Of a stretch of DNA of 64,000 nt, positions 35,295 through 44,303 are shown in pieces. The notes beneath the pieces are model-generated. The model was not told the origin of the DNA and did no database searches. It saw nothing but the letters and a program-made list of their open reading frames with translations. The position numbers and the translations under genes were made by a program. This stretch comes from Rhodanobacter sp. Its GTDB lineage: Bacteria > Pseudomonadota > Gammaproteobacteria > Xanthomonadales > Rhodanobacteraceae. Within the stretch, counting starts at the first letter, position 1, and every line of letters starts with the position of its first letter. The stretch spans positions 54,144 through 118,143 of the forward strand of contig JASBTI010000015.1 in NCBI GenBank assembly GCA_030148505.1. The letters are read 5' to 3'.

Positions 35295-35348
35295 CGTTTG
35301 CGGTTCCGCCCGGTTTCTGGTGGCGCTTTTTTTGCATGTATATTGCGA

Positions 35349-36500
35349 ATGAATACCGCCAGTTCCGAGCTCATGTCCAGTCTTGTGGTACCTGCCAAGC
35401 TGCTGACTGTGGTCCAGTTGATTCCCGCCATGCACGCTGGCGGGGCCGAACGCTCGACCCTGGAGATCGCCCGCGCACTGGCGCAGGCCGGCCATCGGTC
35501 GGTGGTGATTTCCGCGGGCGGGCGATTGGTCGAGCAATTGCTGGCAGAAGGCAGTGAGCACATAACCCTCGATCTTGGCCGCAAGTCGTTGCGCACCGTG
35601 ATGCGCTTTGGCGCATTGCGCGAAAGCTTGCGAACCATCGGACCGGACATCGTGCATGCACGCTCGCGCCTTCCGGGGTGGATGGGTTGGTGGGCGCTCA
35701 AGGGTATGACGCCGCGGCCACACTTCGTGACCACGGTGCATGGTCTCAATTCGCCAAGCCGTTACAGCCAGATCCTGTTGCGCGGCGAGCGGGTGATCGC
35801 AGTATCGCAGACGCTGCGTGACTATGTGTTGAGCCACTACCGTTGGCTCGAACCGTCTCGGGTGCGGGTGATCCCGCGTGGCATCGATCCCGCGGATTTT
35901 CCTTATGGCCACCGGCCCGATGACGCCTGGCAAAAGGGCTTTTTTGCCGAGTACCCGGACTTGTCTGGCGCGCCCCTGCTGACCTTGCCCGGACGCGGTA
36001 CGCGGTTGAAAGGCCATCATGACGCGATCGAGCTGCTGGCCAATCTCAAACGCCGCGGTATCGAGGCGCGTCTGCTGCTGCTGGGAGTGATCGAGCCCGG
36101 GCGCGAAGCCTACCTGGCCGAGCTGCGTGAACTGATTCGCCAGCGCGGCGTGACCAACCAGGTGGTGTTGACGCCGCCACGGGACGACATTCGTGATATC
36201 TACGCGGTGTCCTCACTGATCCTGCAGTTGTCCAATCAGCCCGAATCCTTCGGGCGTACGGTGATAGAAGCATTGTCGCTGTGTCGTCCGGTGCTGGGTT
36301 ATGCGCACGGTGGCGTCGGCGAACTGCTGGCCGAGTTGTATCCGGCAGGGCGGGTGCCACCCGGCGACAGCGAACGGCTGATCGAGCGTGCGGCCGAGTT
36401 GCTGCGGGTCGCACCACCGATCTCGCCGCTGCAAAGTTACCGGCTGGCCGACATGCAGCGAGCCACCCTGGCCTTGTATCAGGAGGTCGCGGCGCACTGA
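35349..36500 (+). CDS. Glycosyltransferase family 4
   Basis: This 383-residue GT-B retaining glycosyltransferase is probably involved in LPS core or surface glycan assembly. The N-terminal domain has VQLIPAMHAGGAERSTLEIARAL. The C-terminal nucleotide-sugar domain has the EX7E motif in ESFGRTVIEAL and a GGVGEL loop. The start is uncertain: ATG 35349 is used, and ATG 35373 (MSSLVV) would also fit. It is the first gene of a plus-strand glycan set (GT4, O-antigen ligase-like, GT2). Confidence 0.88.
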   Translation: MNTASSELMSSLVVPAKLLTVVQLIPAMHAGGAERSTLEIARALAQAGHRSVVISAGGRLVEQLLAEGSEHITLDLGRKSLRTVMRFGALRESLRTIGPDIVHARSRLPGWMGWWALKGMTPRPHFVTTVHGLNSPSRYSQILLRGERVIAVSQTLRDYVLSHYRWLEPSRVRVIPRGIDPADFPYGHRPDDAWQKGFFAEYPDLSGAPLLTLPGRGTRLKGHHDAIELLANLKRRGIEARLLLLGVIEPGREAYLAELRELIRQRGVTNQVVLTPPRDDIRDIYAVSSLILQLSNQPESFGRTVIEALSLCRPVLGYAHGGVGELLAELYPAGRVPPGDSERLIERAAELLRVAPPISPLQSYRLADMQRATLALYQEVAAH

Positions 36501-36581
36501 CAGCGGTGGGCCGGGGCATGTTTCTGCCGCATCGGCACAGGCTCACCTACAATGCGTCATCGTCTTTCCCTCGGCTTGTCC

Positions 36582-37865
36582 ATGACTGCTTCAGACGTGT
36601 CGCTCAAGTCCGCATTGCGCTCGCCTTTGCTGCCCTTCTGGCTGGTGATCGCCTTGTTGCCGTTCGGGCGAAGCTCGGAGCTGGGCACCTTGCTCTGCCT
36701 GATCGGCTTGGTGTTGCTGGTTTGGCGCCAGCCCCATGCCTTCAAGCAGCATGCGGGGGCGCGGCTTCTGCTGTGGATGCTGGCGGCCTACGTCGGTGCG
36801 GCGTTGCTGTCGGCGCTGGATGCCGTGGCACCAGGCAAGAGCTGGAGCACGGTGGCGGGTCTGCTCCGATATGTACCGCTCGGCTTGTACGCATGCGTCG
36901 CGATCCGTCGCCAACGCAAGCTCGAAGCGCTGTACCTGGCGGTAGCGGCGGTGCTGTCGCTGTGGGTGGTCGATGCGTGGTCGCAGGCCTTGACTGGGTG
37001 GAGTCTGGGAGGGCACGCCGAAGCGCAGCGCATCTCCGGTATTTTCGGGGCAGCCAACCTCAAGTTGGGACCGACGCTGGCGGTATTGTCGCCATTCGCC
37101 TTATGGGCGGCACGGCGGCGCTGGGGACTTGCCGGCCTGCTGCTGGCTTACGTGCTTATCTTGGGACCGGTCTTGCTGGCCGGGTCGCGCGCCGCGTGGT
37201 TGTGCTATGGCCTGGTAGCGCTGGGCTTCATCTGGCGCGAAGCGAAGACCCCCGCACGTTTTGCAGGTTTCTGCCTGATCGCGGCGGCCATGCTGGCGCT
37301 GGCCGGGGCCATTGCCTGGAAAACTTCCGAACGCTTCCAGGCTCGCATGGATCGTACCCTGCTTGCGCTGCACGGCACCGATCGCTCGGTCGATACCGCA
37401 CTCAGCGGTCGTCTGGATATCTGGCACACCAGCGTCAAGATGATTGCCGCGCACCCGATCAACGGAGTCGGCGTGCGCGGATTTCGCTATGCCTACCCCC
37501 ACTATGCGGCGGCCAACGATCACTTTCTGGTGGCTGAACCGTGCGGCGTGGGCGAGGGCGCTTGTCATGCACATCAGCTGGTGCTGGAGATCCTGACCGA
37601 AACCGGAAGCATCGGCCTGCTGCTGTGGCTGGCGGCGGCGAGCTTGGCGTGGCGCGCATGGCGCCGGGTGGGCGCGGCGGCGCGTACGCGGGCCTTTCCG
37701 GTCAGCCTGGCGCTGGGCGTGATGTTGTTTCCCTTGAACACCCATCTCGCCTTCTATTCGGCGTGGTGGGGATTGCTGTTCGCCTGGCTGCTTGGCTTGT
37801 GGTGTGCGGCGCTGTATGTGCTGCCGGAAGCGGCTGACCCGGGTGAGGTGAGCGATGCCGCGTGA
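36582..37865 (+). CDS. O-antigen ligase / polymerase-like membrane protein (WaaL/Wzy type)
   Basis: This 427-residue polytopic membrane protein has about ten helices. A large periplasmic loop containing the ligase-family signature follows the middle helices (HPINGVGVRGFRYAYPHYA, with the conserved Arg and the H-N-G-V-G type motif). It probably joins O-polysaccharide to lipid A-core or polymerises repeat units; the two types cannot be separated by sequence alone. Start ATG 36582 is not certain (36552 is also in frame). It overlaps the downstream GT2 gene by 11 bases. Confidence 0.85.
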   Translation: MTASDVSLKSALRSPLLPFWLVIALLPFGRSSELGTLLCLIGLVLLVWRQPHAFKQHAGARLLLWMLAAYVGAALLSALDAVAPGKSWSTVAGLLRYVPLGLYACVAIRRQRKLEALYLAVAAVLSLWVVDAWSQALTGWSLGGHAEAQRISGIFGAANLKLGPTLAVLSPFALWAARRRWGLAGLLLAYVLILGPVLLAGSRAAWLCYGLVALGFIWREAKTPARFAGFCLIAAAMLALAGAIAWKTSERFQARMDRTLLALHGTDRSVDTALSGRLDIWHTSVKMIAAHPINGVGVRGFRYAYPHYAAANDHFLVAEPCGVGEGACHAHQLVLEILTETGSIGLLLWLAAASLAWRAWRRVGAAARTRAFPVSLALGVMLFPLNTHLAFYSAWWGLLFAWLLGLWCAALYVLPEAADPGEVSDAA

Positions 37866-38616
37866 ACCGCTTTCGGTGGTGGTTATCACTTTCAACAATG
37901 CCGATACGCTGGATGCTTGTCTGCGTGAAGTGGACTGGGCCGATGAAATCGTGGTGCTCGATTCCGGTTCCAGCGATGCCACCGTAGAGATTGCCGTACG
38001 CCATGGCGCGCGTGTCGCGGTGCACCCGTTCGACGATTACGGTCCGCAGAAGCAACGCGCTTACGACATGGCCTGTCACGACTGGGTCCTCAACCTGGAT
38101 GCCGACGAAATCCTGTCGCCGGGAACCCGTGCGGTGATCGAACAAGCGCTGGTCAATCCGCTTTATGCCGGATTTCGGCTGCCGCGGCGCGAGCGCATGT
38201 TTTGGACGGTGCAACATCGCTGGAGCTGGCGCAATGGGCACTTGCGTCTGTTCGATCGCCGCCGTGGCGGCATGAACGATGTCGAGGTGCACGCGGCGGT
38301 AGAGGTGCGCGGGCCGGTAAAGACTCTCCGCAAGGCCGATTTTGTCAACGACGGCGACGCTGACATCGCCACGCGGGTGGACAAGATCAATCGCTATACC
38401 AGTGGCATGGTGGCGTACAAATTGCGCAAGCGGCAACGCTTCAGTGGCATACGAATGGTGCTTTATCCGCCGCTATTCTTCTTGCGCCAATACCTGGGAA
38501 AGCGCTATTTCCTGAACGGTTGGGCCGGCTTTATCGTCAGCGTCACCGGCGCGTTCTACGCATTCCTGAAATACGCCAAGTTGTACGAGGCGAAGCGCCG
38601 CCAGCGGGATGACTGA
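37855..38616 (+). CDS. Glycosyltransferase family 2 (WaaE/KdtX-like)
   Basis: This 253-residue GT-A enzyme has the N-terminal SVVVITFNNADTLDACL, the metal-binding NLDADEIL, and DYGPQKQRAYDMA. A C-terminal hydrophobic segment (about 200-235) suggests membrane association. The closest known group is the WaaE/KdtX LPS-core beta-glucosyltransferases. Its 3' end overlaps the convergent GT4 gene by 74 bases (38543-38616), so the two mRNAs are complementary there. Confidence 0.9.
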   Translation: MPREPLSVVVITFNNADTLDACLREVDWADEIVVLDSGSSDATVEIAVRHGARVAVHPFDDYGPQKQRAYDMACHDWVLNLDADEILSPGTRAVIEQALVNPLYAGFRLPRRERMFWTVQHRWSWRNGHLRLFDRRRGGMNDVEVHAAVEVRGPVKTLRKADFVNDGDADIATRVDKINRYTSGMVAYKLRKRQRFSGIRMVLYPPLFFLRQYLGKRYFLNGWAGFIVSVTGAFYAFLKYAKLYEAKRRQRDD

Positions 38617-39721
38617 AATCGTCGGTCGGAGCCGCGGCATGGCCATTGTTCCCATTAAGATTTCGCGCGAAATCCTCGGCAATGACGCGGGTACTGAAAC
38701 GCTGCTGCACAAAGTCGCGGCAGGCTGCGGCCATCGGCAGACGCTGCGCCGGCTCGCACATCGCCAGGATCGCGTCGCGCCAGGCGGCAACATCGCCCGG
38801 TGGCAGCAACATGCCGGTCACGCCTGCGTGCAGGGTTTCCGGCACGCCGCCGATGTCGCTACCGAGTACCGGCACGCCCGCCGCCTGAGCCTCGATCGAG
38901 ACACGGCCGAAGGTCTCCGGTCGAATCGACGGGAACGCCAAAAAAGACAAGGCGCTGTAATAGGGGTGCACGTCGTCGATCCAGCCGACCAGATGGTGGC
39001 GCTCAGGCGTGGGGCAGGCGGCAATCCGCTCGCGCAACAGGGTGGCATCCGGGCCGTCGCCCAGCCACAGGCAGTGCAGCGTGGGTTGTTGAAGCATGGC
39101 CTGATTTGCGGCATCGAGCAGTGGAAGGATGCCCTTGCCCTGATGGACGCGACCAAAATAGCCCAGCACGATGGCCTCCTCCGGGATACCGTATTGGCGG
39201 CGAATGGCCGAACGGCGCTGCGGGTCGGGCCGGCATGATGCGGTATCCACGGGATTGTGCAGCACCCCGACCCGCGCTGCCGGTATGCCCTGGTCCAGAT
39301 AGGCTTGCCGGGCATAGTTCGACACAGCAAAAAAACGGTATGCAAGTCGCGGCAGCAGAAAAGCCGAAAGCCGCCTCATCGGGGGGGTACGATGCCGGAA
39401 CAGCACGACCGGCACCTTGAGCAGTCGTCCGATCAGGATCAGTGGCCAGTACTCCTTGCCGAAGTTGCCGATCAGCCAGTCGGGCCTGCTGCGTCGGGCG
39501 GCGGCAAACACGGCGGCATAGCCGCGCAGGTCGAGCACGTTGCGAAAACTTGCTTGGTGCAACTGCACGTCCGATTTCGCCAGACCCTGACCGATCAGGC
39601 CCTTCGGCGATATCACCGCACTGACCTCGTGGCCGCTCTCTGACATCGCCCGGGCCAGTGCCACGAAATGGCTGGCCGCGCCGGTGTTCTCAGGGTTGGT
39701 GCCGACGAAAAGGTACTTCAT
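38543..39721 (-). CDS. Glycosyltransferase family 4
   Basis: This 392-residue GT-B enzyme begins MKYLFVGTNPENTGAASHF. It has GYFGRVHQGKGI at the domain junction and the EX7E motif in ETFGRVSIEA, then GVPVLGSDIGGVPE. The last 35 residues are non-conserved and basic, and are encoded opposite the end of the GT2 gene, so this tail looks like a 3' extension. ATG 39721 overlaps the stop of the deacetylase gene by four bases (ATGA). The likely role is LPS core or O-antigen assembly. Confidence 0.88.
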   Translation of the reverse strand: MKYLFVGTNPENTGAASHFVALARAMSESGHEVSAVISPKGLIGQGLAKSDVQLHQASFRNVLDLRGYAAVFAAARRSRPDWLIGNFGKEYWPLILIGRLLKVPVVLFRHRTPPMRRLSAFLLPRLAYRFFAVSNYARQAYLDQGIPAARVGVLHNPVDTASCRPDPQRRSAIRRQYGIPEEAIVLGYFGRVHQGKGILPLLDAANQAMLQQPTLHCLWLGDGPDATLLRERIAACPTPERHHLVGWIDDVHPYYSALSFLAFPSIRPETFGRVSIEAQAAGVPVLGSDIGGVPETLHAGVTGMLLPPGDVAAWRDAILAMCEPAQRLPMAAACRDFVQQRFSTRVIAEDFARNLNGNNGHAAAPTDDFSHPAGGASPRTTWRISGMRRTRR

Positions 39722-40464
39722 GCGCGTCGATCCTCGTAACTGGTAAGGCTGCGCATCGCAAAGTGGGCTAGCAGATGGTGGCGCGCGATCTGGATCCGTG
39801 GCAGTTGCCATAGATCGTCACCGGGCATGGCGCGCCCCCGCCGGGTGGTGGTGGCGGCGTCATAGCCCAGTTCGCGGGTGAGGTCGGCGACGCGCTCGTC
39901 GAAATCGCCGTAGGGGTAGCAGAACTGGGTCACCGGTGCGCCAATGCAGTTCTCCAGATCACTCTTGCTGCCGGCGATTTCGTCGCGCAGCTGCTCGTTT
40001 CCGCATTGACTCAAGCGCGGATGGGTGCGCGTATGCGCACCGACCTCCATGCCGCCATCGTGCCAGCGGCGCAGTTGTGCGGCTGACATCAAGGGCTTTC
40101 GTACACCCAGTCGCTGGGCATCCCACGCGTTGTGGCCGCCGATACTGCCGCTGACTACGTAGCAGGTAGCGCTGAAGCCGAAGCGCTGCAGTATCGGCAG
40201 CGCCGCATCGAGGTTGTCGAGATAGCCGTCGTCAAGGGTTATCACCGCGATCCGGCCGCTGCGTTCGCCACGCAGCCATGGCATCGCGGCATTCATCGAA
40301 AGGCCGGTGTAGCCGAGCCGCTGCAGTAGCCACATCTGTCGCCAGAATGAGGGTGGGCTCACGTAAAGGCTGCGGTACACGCGCAAGTTGCGCGGTACTC
40401 GTGCGATGTTGTGATACATCAGGACCGGCAGCGGGCTGCCTCCCGGTCTCGTGACTTGCATCAT
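39718..40464 (-). CDS. Polysaccharide deacetylase (NodB/CE4 family)
   Basis: The protein has 248 residues. Signatures are LPVLMYHNIARVP, the NodB metal motif ITLDDGYLDN (DD pair), the second motif HTRTHPRLS and QFCYPYGDFDERV. There is no signal peptide at the chosen start. It may act on a lipid-linked sugar intermediate or be exported another way. ATG 40464 (MMQVTRP) is chosen because the domain starts just after; an upstream ATG at 40500 is possible. It overlaps the next GT4 gene by four bases, so the two are coupled. Confidence 0.85.
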   Translation of the reverse strand: MMQVTRPGGSPLPVLMYHNIARVPRNLRVYRSLYVSPPSFWRQMWLLQRLGYTGLSMNAAMPWLRGERSGRIAVITLDDGYLDNLDAALPILQRFGFSATCYVVSGSIGGHNAWDAQRLGVRKPLMSAAQLRRWHDGGMEVGAHTRTHPRLSQCGNEQLRDEIAGSKSDLENCIGAPVTQFCYPYGDFDERVADLTRELGYDAATTTRRGRAMPGDDLWQLPRIQIARHHLLAHFAMRSLTSYEDRRA

Positions 40465-40604
40465 GGTTGTGGAGATCCCTGTTCTACCCAGCGCAGCCAT
40501 TACAGCAGGACAAACTTTCGCGCGCCTGTCCTGGTTGTGCATTGCGCAGTGACGTCGGCAAACAAGCTGAACCCTGCGGCGACATCGCGGTCGGTCGCCC
40601 CGAC

Positions 40605-41531
40605 TCAGTAGACCTGCGGCTGCCCCGGCGGCCTGGTCTTGAAGCGCTTGTGCACCCACAGGTACTGCTCTGGTGCAGCGCGAACCATCGCTTCGATGCT
40701 GCGATTGACATGCGCCGTGTCGATCGTGGCATCCGTACTGGGAACGTTTTCCAGCGGCTCACCCAGTTGGATCACGTAACCACCGGCATTGGAAAGGCGC
40801 CGATGGCTGAAGGGAATCACCACGGCGCCGGACATCCGTGCCAGATGGTGGGTGGCGGTGATGGTGGCGGCTGGGACGCCGAAGAACGGCACAAACACAC
40901 TGTCTTTGCTGCGCATGTCCTGGTCGGGGGCATACCAGAGGGTGCCGCCGCCGCGCAGATACTTCACCGTGCCGCGGATGTCGTCCTTGTCGAACATCGC
41001 TGCGGCGTAGTCCAGTCGGGCGCGCAGTACCGCCCACTCGAACACCGTCGAATCCATTTTGCGGTACATCCCGGCGATCGGAATGCGCTGCGAGATCAGC
41101 CGCGCGCACAGTTCGAGATGGGAAAAGTGCCCACCCACCAGCAGCACGCCCCGCCCCTGGGCGCGCGCGGCCTGAAGATGTTGCAGTCCGTCGATCCTGG
41201 TCGGTATGCGCTCGAGAGCCCGATCGCTGCCCATCCAGCCCAAGGCGAACTCCATCATCATCAAGCCGATATCCCGCAGGTTGCTGTCGACCAGCGCGGC
41301 CTGCGCAGGCGGTTCCAGTTCGGGGAAACACAGCGCGATATTGGTTTTGGCAATATGCCGGCGCGGTGAAGGCACACGTTGCACCAGGGTGCCGAGTACG
41401 CGGCCGACATGCAGCAACGCGGGATAAGGAAGGCGCGCAATCAACCAGATGACGGCCACTCCCAGCCATGCCGGCCAATGACGTGGCGCAAGCAACGAAG
41501 AGGTGAAGGTGGGACGGGTCTTGCCGGGCAT
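40605..41531 (-). CDS. lpxL: Lipid A lauroyl (lysophospholipid-type) acyltransferase
   Basis: This 308-residue inner-membrane acyltransferase adds a secondary acyl chain to Kdo2-lipid IVA. An N-terminal membrane helix (about 20-40) precedes the catalytic HX4E motif in GGHFSHLELCARL. Later motifs are GTLWYAPDQDM and the ...KRFKTRPPG tail typical of LpxL/HtrB. LpxL against LpxM/LpxP specificity is not resolved. It is divergent from waaA, with which it acts in lipid A-Kdo assembly. Confidence 0.9.
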   Translation of the reverse strand: MPGKTRPTFTSSLLAPRHWPAWLGVAVIWLIARLPYPALLHVGRVLGTLVQRVPSPRRHIAKTNIALCFPELEPPAQAALVDSNLRDIGLMMMEFALGWMGSDRALERIPTRIDGLQHLQAARAQGRGVLLVGGHFSHLELCARLISQRIPIAGMYRKMDSTVFEWAVLRARLDYAAAMFDKDDIRGTVKYLRGGGTLWYAPDQDMRSKDSVFVPFFGVPAATITATHHLARMSGAVVIPFSHRRLSNAGGYVIQLGEPLENVPSTDATIDTAHVNRSIEAMVRAAPEQYLWVHKRFKTRPPGQPQVY

Positions 41532-41628
41532 CGGCCGTATTGTAACGGGCTGCCGTCGATCCGGCTTGTCTGCGGATGGGTGGAGGTCGCTCTCGCTATA
41601 CTTCGGCGTTCACTGCAGGGATCGACCG

Positions 41629-42891
41629 TTGCGCTATCTCTATACCCTCGCGATCTATCTGGTAACACCGTTGCTGCTGTTACGCCTGCTGCTGCGTGGT
41701 GCGCGCTCGACGTCCGGGCGGCGACGTTGGCCGGAGCGGTTTGGGTTCTTCAAGGCTCCGGAGTTTACCGGCAGCCTGTGGATACACGCCGTTTCGGTAG
41801 GCGAGGTGAACGCGGCTGAGCCGCTGATCAAGGCCCTGAGCCGCGACTACCCGGGTGCGCCGCTGGTGATTACCACGGTCACTGCGACAGGTTCGGCGCG
41901 TGTGCATCAATTGTTTGGCGACAGCGTCTTTCACGTTTACCTGCCCTACGATCTGCCGTTTGCGATCAGTCGGTTTCTGCACAAAGTCCGCCCGCGTCTA
42001 GGGTTGATCGTGGAAACCGAAATCTGGCCGAATCTCTATTTCGCCTGTTGTCGACGGGGCATCCCGCTGATGATCGTCAATGCGCGTCTGTCGGATCGTT
42101 CGTTGCGAGGGTATCGGCCGATGCTGGGCGTGGTACGTTCGGCGCTGCGCTGTGTGAGCAAGATCGCTGCGCAATCGCGCAAGGACGTCGCGCGCTACCG
42201 CTTGTTGGGGGCCGATCCTAGACAGCTGGTAGTCACCGGCAACCTCAAGTTCGACATGCCGATACCTCACGGTGCGTTGGAGCGCGGTGCCGAACTCCGC
42301 ACGCATTGGGGCGCACAACGGCCTGTCTGGATTGCCGCAAGCACCCACGAGGGGGAGGAGCTGATGGTGTTGGAGGCGCATCGCGAGGTTCTGCGGCAGA
42401 TTCCCGGGGCGCTGCTGCTGCTTGCACCGCGCCACCCCGAGCGGTTCCGCGTCGTTGAACAACTGGTGCGCGGCCGCGGTTTTGAGTTGGCCACCTACCA
42501 GTCCGATGGTTGTCCGTCTGCTGCCCACGAGGTGTTCTTGATTGACGCGATGGGGCAACTGATGCCGTTTTTTGCCGCTGCCGAGGTGGCGTTTGTCGGC
42601 GGTAGCCTGGTGCCGACCGGTGGCCACAACGTGCTGGAGCCGGCGGCGCTTTCGACCCCCGTGCTGGTCGGTCCGTATACCTTCAACTTCGAGGAAATCA
42701 CTACCGGCCTTATCCAGCAAGGGGGCGCGGCGCGGGTGAGGGGCGATCAGCTAGGGCACGATGTGTTGGCGCTGCTCCTCGACGTTGCCACGCGGGAACG
42801 CATGGGATTGGCCGCACAGCAGGTTTTTGACCGCGAGCGGGGCGCGGTAAAGCGCATCGGGCAGCTGATCGACACGCTCTTGCAGGAGTAG
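41629..42891 (+). CDS. waaA: 3-deoxy-D-manno-octulosonic acid transferase
   Basis: This 420-residue enzyme transfers Kdo from CMP-Kdo to lipid IVA. An N-terminal membrane anchor (YTLAIYLVTPLLLLRLLLRG) precedes the GT-B fold, with the catalytic Glu in HAVSVGEVNAAEPL and ETEIWPNL. The C-terminal CMP-Kdo site has VGGSLVPTGGHNVLEPA. The start is taken as TTG 41629, with AGGGA nine bases upstream and a match to the family N-terminus. The longer open frame is not Kdo-transferase-like. It ends 15 bases from the convergent tolC. Confidence 0.94.
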   Translation: MRYLYTLAIYLVTPLLLLRLLLRGARSTSGRRRWPERFGFFKAPEFTGSLWIHAVSVGEVNAAEPLIKALSRDYPGAPLVITTVTATGSARVHQLFGDSVFHVYLPYDLPFAISRFLHKVRPRLGLIVETEIWPNLYFACCRRGIPLMIVNARLSDRSLRGYRPMLGVVRSALRCVSKIAAQSRKDVARYRLLGADPRQLVVTGNLKFDMPIPHGALERGAELRTHWGAQRPVWIAASTHEGEELMVLEAHREVLRQIPGALLLLAPRHPERFRVVEQLVRGRGFELATYQSDGCPSAAHEVFLIDAMGQLMPFFAAAEVAFVGGSLVPTGGHNVLEPAALSTPVLVGPYTFNFEEITTGLIQQGGAARVRGDQLGHDVLALLLDVATRERMGLAAQQVFDRERGAVKRIGQLIDTLLQE

Positions 42892-42906
42892 TTGGCAGGG
42901 TTTGCG

Positions 42907-44271
42907 TTACTGCAGCAGGGCGTTGATGGCCTGCAGGTCACTGAGGTTGGCCGTGCCCGCTGCCTGCTGCAGCAGCAGCTTGTTCAGGATGAACTGATGG
43001 CGCACCTGCGAATAGCTGCTTTCGGACGAGGTCAGAGTCTGGATCGCCAGCAAGACATTGGTCATGGTCTGCGTGCCGACCTCGAAACCGGCACGTGCCG
43101 CTTCGAGTGCCTTCTGCCCGGACTCTACCGAGGACTTGGCCGACTCGACTTGGGCGATGCCGGCGATTACCGAGCGGTAATAGTTGAGTGTTTCGCGGAT
43201 AACCTGACGGCGTTGGGCCTCCAGCGCATCCCTGGCCGCGTCGCGCTGGTAGATCGACTGGCGCACTCGGGACTGCGTGGCGCCGCCGGAAAAAATCGGC
43301 ACGTTCAAGGTCAGCCCGATGGTGGTGGAGGCCGGCCGATTCGGATAACTGCTGCCGGGATTCTGATACCAGCTGTCACTTTTACCGTAACTGAGATTTG
43401 CGGTGATCGTCGGCAGGTGGCCGTCGCGTGCGGCGCTGATGTTGTGCGTGGCGGTTTCGACATTGTCGCGTTGCGCCAGCAGGCTCGGGTTGGTCTGCAA
43501 GGCCTGCTTGACCCAGTCTTGCTGATTGTTTGGCGTTGGTGGTTGCATCGGCAGATCGTCGCGCAGCTTTTTCAGGTCAGCGGTCGGTTGGCCGGTAATC
43601 TGGGTAAGTGCCTCACGCGCATCGTTGAGTGCGTTCTGAGCCGTTATGGTCTGCGACTTCGCTGCCTCGTAATAGGCCTTGGCCTGGTAGACGTCGGTGA
43701 TGGCCGAAAGACCGACCTTGAAGCGCTGGTTCGATTGTTCGTATTGCTGCTTGAAGGCGTCTTCGTTGGCCTTGGCGAAGGTCAGTTGGTCCTCGCTGGT
43801 CAGCACGCCGAAATAAGCGGTTGCCACGCGGACGTAAAGATTCTGCAGCGCAGCCTGGTAGATCTCGTCCTGCGCATTGGCGGCCGAATGCGCAGCCTTG
43901 AGATTGGCGTACTTGCTGAAGTCGAGCACGCTCTGGCTGATCGTGCCGTTGATATTGCGCGTCCGGATGTGCCCGGACCGGTTGCTGAGTGTAATGAAAC
44001 CGCTTGGCGAATTCGGGTCCGGAACGACCGTGGTTCCGCCACTGCCACCGCCGTTGGTCTGGCTCATCGTGAGGCCGGCGGAGACCTGCGGCAGCAGCAG
44101 TGCTCTCGCCTGGTCGACACCTTCGCCGGTTGCCAGTCGGGTGGCGTCGGCTTGCGACAGCACAGGGTCGTTGGCGCGCGCTTCGCGATAGGCGTCAAGC
44201 AGATCCTCGCCATGGCTGGGTAGCGAAATGGCGGCCAAGGCCAAGGCCAGGGTGAGCAGCTTCAAGCGCAT
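42907..44271 (-). CDS. tolC: TolC-family outer-membrane channel
   Basis: This 454-residue protein has a signal peptide (MRLKLLTLALALAAISLPSHG, then E). The two halves of the outer-membrane efflux repeat follow: DLLDAYREARANDPVLSQA near the start, then long coiled coils and the second repeat with NVPIFSGGATQSRVRQS. It provides the outer-membrane exit duct for RND and type I export systems. pcm lies 32 bases upstream on the same strand, an arrangement seen in xanthomonads and pseudomonads. A TetR gene lies beyond pcm. Confidence 0.94.
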   Translation of the reverse strand: MRLKLLTLALALAAISLPSHGEDLLDAYREARANDPVLSQADATRLATGEGVDQARALLLPQVSAGLTMSQTNGGGSGGTTVVPDPNSPSGFITLSNRSGHIRTRNINGTISQSVLDFSKYANLKAAHSAANAQDEIYQAALQNLYVRVATAYFGVLTSEDQLTFAKANEDAFKQQYEQSNQRFKVGLSAITDVYQAKAYYEAAKSQTITAQNALNDAREALTQITGQPTADLKKLRDDLPMQPPTPNNQQDWVKQALQTNPSLLAQRDNVETATHNISAARDGHLPTITANLSYGKSDSWYQNPGSSYPNRPASTTIGLTLNVPIFSGGATQSRVRQSIYQRDAARDALEAQRRQVIRETLNYYRSVIAGIAQVESAKSSVESGQKALEAARAGFEVGTQTMTNVLLAIQTLTSSESSYSQVRHQFILNKLLLQQAAGTANLSDLQAINALLQ

Positions 44272-44303
44272 GGGTTGCCTCGTGGGAATCAGTCGGAACG
44301 AAA

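Noticed and set aside
35309..35335. T7 run after the zf-CHCC gene as a Rho-independent terminator
   Set aside because: The preceding dyad is only four base pairs with poor inner pairing, so termination is not supported.
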